A stretch of DNA of 64,000 nucleotides from the NCBI RefSeq assembly GCF_037975245.1, contig NC_092577.1, positions 23,772,398 through 23,836,397 on the forward strand, in the 5' to 3' direction. The DNA is from Apostichopus japonicus (taxonomy: Eukaryota > Echinodermata > Holothuroidea > Aspidochirotida > Stichopodidae). The notes under the pieces are model-generated. The model did not search any database and had not been told where the DNA came from. It saw only the letters and a program-made list of their open reading frames with translations. Position 1 is the first letter of the stretch, and every line of letters starts with the position of its first letter. The position numbers were made by a program, and so were the translations under genes. Shown here one piece after another: positions 11,755-21,665 of the stretch.

Positions 11755-12310
11755 CGTGTGACGCCTTGGCTTGTAAACATGATATCTCAAGAAGTAAAAG
11801 TTGGTTGAACTTTAAACTTGGTATATGGGTAACCCTTAGTTAGCACATGATCCCTATTTTTTTTCATGAGGTCAAATGTCATTTGAGGTCAACAATGGTG
11901 AAAGTCTGAAAACCTTGTAAACACAATATCTCAAAAAGTGAAAGTTGGTTGAACTTGAAACTTAGAATGTGTATAGCCCTTAGTGTGTAGATGACCCTTA
12001 TTGTTTTTCATGGAGGTTAAAGGTTATTTTAGGTCAACAGAGGTCAAAGTCGGAAAACCTTGTAAACACGATATCTCAGGAAGTAAATGTCTGTTTAACT
12101 TTAAACTTAGTATGTGGGTAGCCCTTAGTGAGTAGATGATCCCTATTGTTTTTATGAAGTCAGCAGAGATCAAAGTCTGAAAACTTTGAAGTTGCTTAAA
12201 TATAACTTAAGCATATTTACCTCTTGGTGAATAGTTGATCCCTACTGTTTTTCATAGAGGTCAATGCTCCCTTTAGGTTAGAAGTAAGTTTGAATATGAT
12301 CACTGAGGAA
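11755..12310 (+). repeat. Degenerate tandem array, about 3.5 units of ~155-165 bp, in an intron
   Basis: Each unit starts near GTAAACAYRATATCTCA, runs through GTTGGTTGAACTT-AAACTT and AGCCCTTAGT-GAT-CCCTATTGTTTTTCAT, and ends in GAGGTCAA repeats. Unit starts fall near 11775, 11918 and 12062, with a partial unit after 12180. The AGGTCA-rich parts resemble nuclear-receptor half-sites, but the array looks like ordinary repeat DNA. Confidence 0.7.
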
Positions 12311-14559
12311 GTGAATGTTGGTTTGAACCTTAACCTGATATTTTTTAGGCATGCATGTGTTAATCAATATTCCAAGATGAGATGTTGAGCCACCATCGAG
12401 GTTTTCTGATCTAATGAATATACTCTAATGACACTTAAACTTGATAAATTTAACAAAATTCCAAACTAAACGCTTAAAAACAATAGCTGCTATTGTCACA
12501 TGGAATATTCGCACATTAGCTTAAACTCAAACTGAAACAGATAGTGGCAACGTCTTCACATCAATTCATTATTTGTAATATTTATTGAAACAAAATTTTG
12601 GTTTTAATCTGTATCCCAACAGGAAGGGAAGAAAGGAGTTGTGAAACTTTTGGTCAAGCTTGCTACACTAGACCATGACTCTTATCAGATGCTCCATCAA
12701 ATGTTGACGCTGCATAGCAATGGGAAATTGAAGGGGCAAAAACTTTCTCCTGTGGACATTGCCAATGGGCCTGACCTAAGGCCATATACGTTTGTTGGCC
12801 TACCAGAACTGCGACCGAGTGCCATTCAGCGGGTGCTGTTTGAAGTGAGGGACAACGTTATGTCAGTTTCGGAGATGCAGGAGGTGAAACTGCTGCACAA
12901 GTTGTTGAGAGTTCAACGTTTTTTTGTTGACCTGGTTGGTGCCACTAGCTGGGATATGATGCTCAGACTCGTTTTCCTCGGGGAAACTACGAGGGAAGTC
13001 TTGAAACACTTTTGCAAGTGTAATCTGCGTTCCACTCTAGGGGAACTAAAAACATTCTGCCGGCAACTACAGAGAGAAGAGGACATGAAATTTGATGGCT
13101 TCCAAGGTGCTGACGGTGCCATTGGTACTCTCCTCAATTGTGATGTGGCACTGTTTGAGGCACAGATGCTGGAGGACATTCCAGTATTCAGTGGATCATC
13201 GCTCATCATTCTTGACATGCCTGAGGTAAAGAATTAGTGCAGTTATTTTCAAATGTACCTTGAGTGTGGAAATGTTAAGCTCATATTGGAAAATTGCCTG
13301 ACAGAAACTGCAAATGGGTTGTGTGTATATAAATCAGACTATTCCATTTTTAATTATTAATCATTGTGCTCACGAAGCTCTCCAGAGGTGAATGAAACAA
13401 AAAGCTCAGAACCACTCTTGGTAACTTCATGGCCAAATTTGACCTATGTTGTCTCTGATCTTTTGAGGTCTGCAATTGAGAAATTTTAGTGCAAGTGTTA
13501 AATAATGTAGATTATCCATTTCCTGAACATTAGTTGTATCTCGTATCAGGCACCATCCTACCATTGTGATCCCAAAGAAACACTGTGTGGAAATATGTCC
13601 TTACATGTCTACAGTATACACAAAGATGCAGATCCACATTTCTGTGTCGATGGTGCGGTGGTGGATGACCGTCAGAAACCAATACAACTGTATTCATGAG
13701 TTGATACTTGCCTTCACTTGCCCCAAGGATTGGGTGATTGATGCTTGTAGTGGCACAGGTAACTGCCAGATGTAACTGGACAAATTACTTGTAAAAGAGC
13801 AGTTATGTAATCAGATGAAAATATGCTATGAGATGGATAGTTATTGCAAAGCAATAGATTTCCGATAAACTGCATTTTGATGAAGCTTCGAATTCAGAGT
13901 AAATTGACACCTAAGGTAACATTCCAATAGTGTCACGTATCAAGGTGGAATAGACAACAAGATTATAACAGGAAAGTAAAATATTTGAAGGACATTTGCC
14001 ATCACTGCATCACAGACCACCTACTGTGATCCCTCTCTCCGGGAGTGTTGCAGGGTTTTGCTGGCAAAAAGAAGTCACATTCAAACAGACATATCTAGAG
14101 TTAAGAAGAATATACTGAAATGCCGATTTCACCTAACGATGTGGAATATTTGTAACTTTCCTGGAAGTGCAACATTGCTTCCCTCCGGAATATCCCTTTA
14201 ATGATTTCAAATTAAAAGATGGGTAGTGATGACAACTAACACTGTTAGTAAAATATATCATAGAAGTTAAGATTAAAATTGTACTACATTTTTCTTTTGC
14301 AGGGACTGGATGTATCGCGGCTCTCAGAGAAGAAAGAAATGTGGTTGCTCTGGAGAAAGATGCGATGATCATGGAACACTTTAAATTGAGACTGAGCAAG
14401 GAATCTACCCAAGCAAAAAGAAAGGAAGATGCATCACAAGGAGAGGATGATGATGAAGAGACTTTAAATTTCCATATCTGGTATGAGGGTTTCTATGAGG
14501 GGTCGACTAGAAATTTTTCAAAATCCACATTTAAAAGGTTTGTGCTGTGCTTTTCATGA

Positions 14560-15090
14560 ATTCTTTGTAACATATTACAAACAGCAAGGAGGAAAATCGA
14601 TTATTACAACGTCAAAAATAGGGCATTTGTGGGGCTTATTATCTCTGAAATATTAAGTTTCTTGTGTTTATATCTTTAAGTTTACTTTTTGTTTAATTTT
14701 TTTAAGTTCTGCTTCCAATTATAGTTATATATTTTTGGTCTCAAAAATATTGCTTCTCATCTTCAACATGGAATTTCTGATTGTATGTAAAAAATTCGAA
14801 CTCAGAGAAATTGAAACACTTTTGTGAAACTTATTTTATTATTTAGATACCTATTCACAGGTTTTGTTATTGTTTCTTTTTTATATTTCATACTTGAAGG
14901 ATATTTTAATGTTTGAAAACACCTTAAATAGAAACAACATTTGACCTAAATATGTGGTATATGTAATTTGTTGGTGCTGATCCTTTCTCTGACTTTTCAT
15001 ACAAGTAAAGAAAATTTAGCAAATGCAGTGAATTGAAAGTATTTGCAACCACGTTTACTATGAAAATGTTATTAAGATACTGTTTGACTA
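14560..15090. other. No gene seen; AT-rich spacer
   Basis: Between the last recognised methyltransferase-like exon and the AT-rich repeats I see no convincing exon, RNA gene or element end. A continuation of the upstream gene here cannot be excluded. Confidence 0.4.
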
Positions 15091-15094
15091 TAAC

Positions 15095-15570
15095 ATGAAT
15101 AAAGAATTTTTAAAACGTTATCTAATGTTTCAATTACTGTGTTACAAAAACATTTATACAACATTGCATGTTTGGAAAAAACGTTACGATAGTGTTTATA
15201 AAGTGTTACACAATAATGTTTTCCCATAACATATTTCTACTGTTTATTTCAATGTCATGTGATAAAGTTTTTAAAACGTCATAATCATTTTATATAAATT
15301 TGTTGTTGAAAATGTTATTAAAACATTAAAACGTTTTAATGTTAGGAAATAACGTTATAATAACATAAAATATTACCAAGTTTTTCTGCGACATTTTCAA
15401 AACAAATGTACAGTCATAATGTTTTTAAAAATCATTTATGTTATTCAATTATGTTGTAGATATAATGTTAATAAAACAACATTAAACATTTCCATGTTTA
15501 CAAATAACGATTTTAATAAAATGTTATTTCCATGTTTTAATAAAACATTTATATAGCATTTCAGAAACGT
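15095..15570. repeat. AT-rich array of AACGTT / TTATAACAT-type degenerate repeats
   Basis: Short motifs such as AAAACGTTAT, AACATTAAAACGTTTTAATGTT and ATAACGTTATAATAACAT recur in both orientations, giving many small hairpins. No open frame is supported. It may be the remains of a small inverted-repeat transposon or a decayed satellite. Confidence 0.5.
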
Positions 15571-15589
15571 TATGTGTTTGCTGGATATG

Positions 15590-15775
15590 TACGGTGTATA
15601 TATATATGTATATATATATTGTATATTTATAAATATATTCCGTATATATACGGCATCTATATGTATATACGGCATATACGGTATATACGGCATATATACA
15701 TATACACATATATACATATACACACATACATATACATATACGCTATATATACGGTATATGTGTATGTAGGTCAGG
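15590..15775. repeat. TATATACGG / TATACATA microsatellite
   Basis: An almost pure alternating pyrimidine-purine run with repeated TATATACGGYA and ATACATATACAC units. It lies directly upstream of the RTE LINE 5' end. The open frames across it are products of the repeat, not genes. Confidence 0.85.
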
Positions 15776-18700
15776 TCTTACCTGCTACTGGTAACTTGTC
15801 AAACCAGTAGCACCTGTATCAGGGTCGAACTGTCAGCGACTAAACTGACAACCCCACCTTTTTCCTGGAGGAATCTAGTGAGGAGGGTGGCTGGACACCC
15901 TCATGGAATTAAAAAGAAGATCCATTTTCACAAGGGCGAACGAGCTGAAACTTGGGAGCCAACGGTCATCTAGCAAAAGCTGTTCATTATGTACAGTATT
16001 GTCATACTCACTGCCTTGTGAGTGCTTAAGGGTAGCGCTAGACTAAGGGATTAAACGCTGACAGAAAATTTGGAGTGGAGCCCCGTAGACGGTCTGAACT
16101 GTCATAGGCAATCTTTCCGGCAACCAGCCCAATGCCAGATGTATTGCTCTGCTCTCCTCTGGAGTACATTGGTGAGGTCGAGAGGGGGAACTTCAAGTAT
16201 AAGATCTACCTTGGGCAACTCAGGATCCCCATATGAACTGTCCAGGCTTTGGAGAGGACACTTCATCCTTGAGCTAGCAACACAAGGGCACAACACGGAA
16301 GACAGCAGTTGCGGGTTATCAATTCTCAATTGTCGTAGAGATGGACGCCACGGGTTGTCTTCGTCGGTGGGAGGAGTCAACTTCACTGATCAGCTACCGC
16401 CCGCCAAAACTGGACAGCCCCAGCCAGTAAGGTGCTGATCCGACACGGGCTACATTCTTCTTTGGGTGCAAGGGGCTTAGGGTGCTAAACACTGAACTGT
16501 GGACCGAAATATCTACGTTCCCAGCAACACAAGAAGAAATTTGAAGAAACTTCCAGCACTTCGTCTGGCAAGCCGGAATGTTACAACTATGACGCCAGGC
16601 ACTTCAGAAGATCTCCAGAACATCATCGACATCCGCAAAACAGCCGCCATTGATGCGGAGCTACAAGAGACAAGACTTGCAGATGATGGGTCAGTACAAG
16701 AGAAGGATTACACATTCTTCTGGAAAGGGAAAGCCAAGGAAGAGAGACGTGAACATGGAGTTGGATCTGCCTATGACAGAACCTCTCGTTGGTGGAACAG
16801 CGCTTGCTATCTCTCTCCATGAACACCAGTAAGGGCATAGTTAACCCGGTGGCTGCATATGCTCCAACTCTCGCTACCAGTCCTGATGTGAAAAACAAAT
16901 TCTACAGTGAACTCGATGAGCTCATTGGTCAACTCCCAGAATCGGAAGACCTCTACCTGCTAGGTCACTTCAATGCAAGAGTCGGTGCTGAACATGATTC
17001 CTGGCCCACATGCGTCGGTAACCATGGAGTAGGAAAGACCAATAAAATGGTCAAAGGAATTCTGGAACTCTGTTGCAACAGGAACATGTGCATTACAAAC
17101 ACCTACTTTCAGCACAAAGAAAAACAAAGTGTCCTGGATGCACCCGCGCTCACACCAGTGGCATCAGCTTGACCTGATCATCACTAGAAGAAGTCGCATT
17201 AGAGATGTGCATACAACCCGCAGCTACCATAGCGCTGACTGTGGTACCGACCACGCTCTAGTCATCACCTAAATTGTACTGCAGCCGAAAAGGATACATC
17301 ATGCCAAACCAAGAGGTCTCCCAAAGATCAACACTGCCTGTACTGCGGATACTGCAAAAACTCACAAATTCAACGCATCCATGAAGAACTTTGGTCCTGC
17401 TCTTCCTGATGAAACTGCAGAACCAAGATGGTGTCAGCTTAGCTCCTTCATCCACCAGTCAGCCATTGATGCTTTTGGGAGGAAGACAAGACAAAACACC
17501 GACTGGTATGATACCTACTTGAACGTTACTGAACCTGCAACAACAGCCAAGAGACAGGCTCTTATAAGATGAAAGCAAGATCCAAGTGCCAAGACCTTGA
17601 GTGCCCTTAGGAAATCTAGGGCTGAGAGTCAGAGGATTGCCAGGAAATGTGCTAATGATTATTTGGACTCAGCTGAGCACCTCCATCGAACAGGCCTCCA
17701 TCGGGGCCATGTATGAAGGAATCAGACAGGCAACTAGGCCAGCTGTAAAGAAGTCAGCACCCCTGAAGACAAAATCAGGTGAGATCATCACTGACCCAAA
17801 CAAGCAGATGGACAGATGGGTGGAGCATTACCTTGAGTTATACTCAACAGATAACACGGTCTCCGAAGATGCCATCAACTGCATCCCAGTCCTACCAGTA
17901 CAGTACTAGAGAACCTAGACGAGGAGCCTACAATGATTGAGCTTGAAAAAGCTATTGATGAACTATCCAGCGGCAAAGCTCCAGGAAATGATGCCATTCC
18001 ACCTGAGGTCATCAAAGAAGGAAAAGCTACACTTCTACCCCGTTTTCATGAGCTTATCTGCCTCTGCTGGAGAGAAGGACGGGTACCACAAAGCATGCAT
18101 GATGCCAAGATAGTGACCCTCTTCAAGAACAAGAGTGACGGGAGAAATTGCAACCATTTTGTTGGCAAGGTGTTCGCACGTGTGGTCCTAGCTAGACTTG
18201 AGGTGCCAGCTTACAGGTTGTATCCAGAATCCCAGTGTGGCTTCAGATGAGGAAGGTCCACTATCGAAATGATTTTCTCTGTGAGACAGCTCCAAGAAAA
18301 GTGCAGGGGACAGCAACAACCACTATTCCTAGCTTTCGTCGACCTTACCAAGGCTTTTGATCTTGTTAGCCGCAGTGGACTCTTCAAGCTGCTGCAGAGG
18401 ATAGGATTTCCTTCGACACTCCTCAGCATCATCATATCATTCCATACAAACATGAAGAGCACAGTCATCTTCAATGGCAGCACATCCAAACCCTTTGAGA
18501 CCAAAAGTGGAGTTAAGCAGGGCTGCGTGCTTGCACCAACCCTGTTCGGAATATTCTTCTCTTTGCTTCTGTCACATGCCTTCCAGACCTCTACTGATGG
18601 GATCTATATCCACACCAGACGCGATGGCAAACTATTAAACCTAGCCCGTCTGCGAGCCAAGACCAAGATCACTGTGTCCTGATAAGGGAGTTGCTCTTTG

Positions 18701-19576
18701 CTGATGATGCGGCTTTTACCAGCCACACCGAAGAGGGACCCCAGCATCTTATGGACTGCTTCTCCCAGGCATGCAGAGAATTTGGCTTAACCATCAGCTG
18801 AAAGAAAATAGAGGTCATGGTACAGAATCAGCAATCAGGATCCTTGACTCCACACTTGTAGTAGTGGTCAACATCAAATATCTGGGCTCTCTGATGTCAA
18901 GCAACTTGTCCCTGGATGGTGTGATCAACGGGTGCCCGCATTGGAAAAGCAGCCACAGTGATGTCTAAACTCAACACCAGAGTCTGGACGAATAACAACC
19001 TGACGCTGCACACCAAGCTCAAAGTCTACCAACCATGTGTTTTCAGCACTCTTCTCTATGCCAGCGAGACTTCAGCAACATATACCAGGCAAGAACACAG
19101 ACTAAATGCTTTCCATCTTAGATGCCTCCGCAAGATCATGGGCCACACATGGGAGGACAAGGTCACCAACAACAATATTCTGTGCAAGGCTAGGTCAACG
19201 TCAATCTATGCAATGCTCAGTGAACGTCGGGCTACGCTGGCTTGGACACGTCTCCCGAATGTACAAAGGACGCATCTCCAAGGACCTACTGTATGGTCAG
19301 TTGGAGTGTGGCACAAGATCCACAGTCGCCCACAGCTCAGATTCAAGGACTCGTGCAAAAGGGATCTCCTGTCAGCCCACATGGACATCAACACCTGGGA
19401 AGGCATAGTAGTAGATCGTCCCTCCTGGAGACATGAAGTGAAACAGGGAATAGATATAGCAGAGCAAGACAGAAGAGAGCAAAAAGACCTCAGGCGCCAA
19501 AGAAGGAAGGAATCTAGCTCTAGCTCAAAGGAAGATACCATCCATGTCTGCAATAAGGACTGTCAATCAAGGATAG
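15776..19576 (+). mobile_element. RTE-clade LINE, nearly complete but decayed
   Basis: The start near 15776 resembles RTE 5' leaders, with CAAACCAGTAGCACCTG and GTCAGCGACTAAACTGACA. A single ORF region follows with APE endonuclease and reverse transcriptase, ending in the RTE-type Cys/His tail CNKDCQSRIG near 19575. There it breaks off and continues directly into a Penelope-like sequence. Several stops and frameshifts are present. The strongest family markers are LRLASRNVTTMTPG and QETRLADDGSVQE (RTE/BovB-type endonucleases) and the C-terminal Cys/His tail. Confidence 0.8.
16499..19576 (+). pseudogene. RTE LINE ORF: APE endonuclease and reverse transcriptase, multiply broken
   Basis: Endonuclease blocks appear at 16550-17270, including LLGHFNARVG, where the catalytic GDFN has become GHFN. 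Reverse transcriptase blocks run from about 17930: SGKAPGNDAIPPEV, AFVDLTKAFDLVSR (motif A), SGVKQGCVLAPTLFG (motif B) and LLFADDAAF (catalytic ADD) near 18696. KYLGSLMSS follows near 18880, and the thumb/C-terminal region runs over 18958-19576. In-frame stops occur at 18248 and 18680 and frame changes near 16815, 17170 and 17570. The altered endonuclease aspartate and the many breaks indicate a dead copy. Confidence 0.8.
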
Positions 19577-20460
19577 GCATACCGCCAGCCATCGAAAGAG
19601 TCTCTGGGCTATCATCTAACCAGGACACAGTCAGGAAAGCAGCACCCACCTACAATCATGGCCTCCGGTCAGCTGGATACAACTGCACTATGAAATAGCA
19701 AACAAGGAAAACGAAAACACCAAACAGAACAAGAAGCGCAGTTCAAGGAAAATCACATGGTACAACCCCCCGTACAGCAAAAACGTAAAGACGAACGTTG
19801 GGGCGGACTTCCTAAAATTCATCAACAAGCACTTCCCACAGACCAACAAGCTACACAAAATCTTCAACAGATCAACAGTCAGAAACATGCAACAAATCAT
19901 CAAGTCACACAACAAGGTCATGAAAGAATCGAGCCAGCCACCCCCCCCCCCCAGGAAAAGTCATGCAACTGCCGAGTACACAGTTGCCTACTACGCGGCA
20001 ACTGCTTGGTTGACGTCATTTACAAAGCCACCGTCACGTCAGGCACCGACTACGCGTCATACATAGGTCTCGCGAGCACAGAATTTAAGAGATACAAGAA
20101 CCACACGAAATCATTCCGACACGACTGATATAAGAAAGAAACGAACTCTCTAAACACATCTAGCAACTCAAGGAGTTATTCAATACACTGGGAAATTGTG
20201 TCGGCCCAATACGCAAGCGGCAGTCCGGTCTATGAAATCTCTGCATGCAAGAAAAGCTCCAAATAACCACCCTCAAAGGGCAACACGCTCAGCAAGAGAA
20301 GCGAGCTCATCTCTACCTGTAGACATGGCAACAGACACAAAAGGAAACCACCCAGCCGAGTCAAACCCAAACGGTAGTTCGTGGAATAGCGACCCATACT
20401 TTATTACGGATCAGTACGCCTGACGATCGCTGTACAAGTAGTTGTACAAGCGTCAAACTC
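19577..20460 (+). mobile_element. Penelope-like element fragment: reverse transcriptase C-terminus plus GIY-YIG endonuclease
   Basis: The plus strand encodes pieces typical of the end of Penelope-like proteins: IPPAIERVSGLSSNQDTV, AAPTYNHGLRSAGYN, KITWYNPPYSKNVKTNVG, LHKIFNRSTVRNMQQIIKSH and then a Cys-rich CNCRVHSCLLRGNCLV. The GIY-YIG region has YIGLASTEFKRY and NHTKSFRH, and the tail has TLSKRSELISTCRH. Most of the reverse transcriptase core is missing, so the fragment is 5'-truncated and broken in several places. It follows the RTE LINE with no visible spacer. Confidence 0.8.
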
Positions 20461-20463
20461 CGA
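20417..20463 (+). ncRNA. Possible decayed hammerhead ribozyme core at the Penelope-like 3' end
   Basis: Just after the Penelope-like coding end, CTGACGA (20420-20426) matches the CUGANGA half of a hammerhead core. A stem follows: CGCTGTACAA pairs with TTGTACAAGCG around a GTAG loop. The second core box should read GAAA but reads CAAA, so activity is doubtful. Penelope-like elements are known to carry hammerhead motifs. The flanking stems were not established. Confidence 0.35.
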
Positions 20464-20489
20464 GAAGCAATGGACTCGTAATAGGTTTA

Positions 20490-20575
20490 ACGTTTATTAC
20501 AATATATATAAATATATCGTATCTATATATCGTATATACATGTTTATATGTATATACATGTAGGACACTATTCTA
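20490..20575. repeat. AT microsatellite
   Basis: ATATATATAAATATATCGTATCTATATATCG-type repeats between two retroelement fragments. A similar run occurs at 21600-21665. Confidence 0.8.
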
Positions 20576-20579
20576 CGTG

Positions 20580-21600
20580 AACATGTGGACACCCCTAGTA
20601 ATTATGCAAGGATTTGTTTTATGGACTTCAGTTCTGCATTTAATACCATTTGCTGGACATTATGAAGGCGTATGTCAGTGACAATGTAATTATACTACTT
20701 TATAATTTCCTGTTTCATCGTACACAGTTTGTTCACTGTAACAGTGTCAAGAGTGATACTCTCGTAAATAACAGTGGTGTCCCACAGGGTTGTTGCTTGT
20801 CCCCATTACTTTTTGAAATTTACACTCATTCATTAGTCTCATATTATGACAATGTTGATATCTTGAAGTATGCAGACGATACTGCCATAATTGGGATGTG
20901 CACCGATAAAAACCCAGTGTGTAAGAAATTATTTTGCAGCCAAAGAGTATACTGTCAATTGTTGCAAGGATAATTACATGCTTATTAATGGTAAGAAAAC
21001 CAAGGAAATGATTGTTGATTTCCGTGCAGTGCAAAGTCATGCCCCATTGTACATTGACAATAATGTGATTGAGGTTGTATCAGATTTTAAATATCTTGGA
21101 TTAACCTCCAGCAGCTCGCTTACTTGGAATACCAACGTGAACAATATGGCATAAAAAGCTAAACAGATTATATTGTATTCGTAGGCTCGCCGGCTTTGGC
21201 TTAGATTTTGATAAGCAGCTTTGGCTTTTTCAGACAATTGTGTTGTCTTTCCTTGTGTACTGTGGTCCAGTTTGTGGTTATCACCCTGTTCTAATGGACA
21301 ATTAGACTACTTGAATACATCCATGAAGTTGTATTCTACCATGACGGATGATTTTATTGATCGTATAATATGACAGTGTGCTTTTTCTATAGTCGAGGAT
21401 TCCGATCACCCTCTATTTGATTTCTACATGAAACCACGTAGATTTTACACGATCCCACGTATGCGGACAGAACGATTTAGGCGATCATTTTTACCTTACA
21501 ATTGTATGATACATAGATAACTTTTTAACCCTATTTTGAGATGCTGTTGTCCATTTTATTATACTGTAATTTTAGGATGAATATCAATAAATTTGACTTT
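20580..21600 (+). mobile_element. Rex1/Babar-like LINE, 3' half, broken
   Basis: Plus-strand reverse transcriptase fragments: NNSGVPQGCCLSPLLF (motif B, near 20770), DILKYADDTAIIG (catalytic YADD, near 20860), KKTKEMIVDFR and FKYLGLTSSSSLTWN. The C-terminal DHPLFDFYMKPRRF and RMRTERFRRSFLPYN follow near 21400-21500. The order and wording resemble Rex1/Babar LINEs. The 5' half is missing and several frame breaks and stops occur between the blocks. The end near 21590 (AATAAATTTGACTTTACTTTATAC) merges into an AT microsatellite. Confidence 0.75.
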
Positions 21601-21665
21601 ACTTTATACATGTATTTACATGTGTATATGTATTTATATGTATATACATATGTATATATATTTTT
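21600..21665. repeat. TATATG/TATACA microsatellite
   Basis: Repeats of ATGTATATACATATG type directly after the Rex1-like LINE end. This may be the tail the LINE created or its target. Confidence 0.75.

Larger units (their letters stand above)
9231..14480 (+). pseudogene. Spliced gene with ParB-like N-terminus and beta-class amino-methyltransferase-like C-terminus; one frameshift
   Basis: Six plus-strand exons can be traced: 9231-~9430, ~9568-9774, 11593-11682, 12623-13225, 13550-13758 and 14303-14480, with good AG/GT borders and matching phases from the second exon on. The first exon (TAHLRLGVQLRDIRESFV) resembles ParB/Srx-type domains. The last exons give QKPIQLYS, then a Tyr/Leu-rich stretch and DWVIDACSGTGTG followed by CIAALREERNVVALEKDA. 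That is the motif X plus motif I arrangement of beta-class N4/N6 amino-methyltransferases, and DMPE at the exon 4 end sits where the catalytic DPPx motif would be. Exon 5 is one base too long (an extra T near 13698), so the frame breaks there. It could be a decayed copy, a real allele or an assembly error. The 3' end after 14480 was not found. The substrate is unknown. Confidence 0.6.

Noticed and set aside
15445-15810. Several frames rich in Tyr, Ile and His
   Set aside because: They are translations of the TATACA/TATACG microsatellite.
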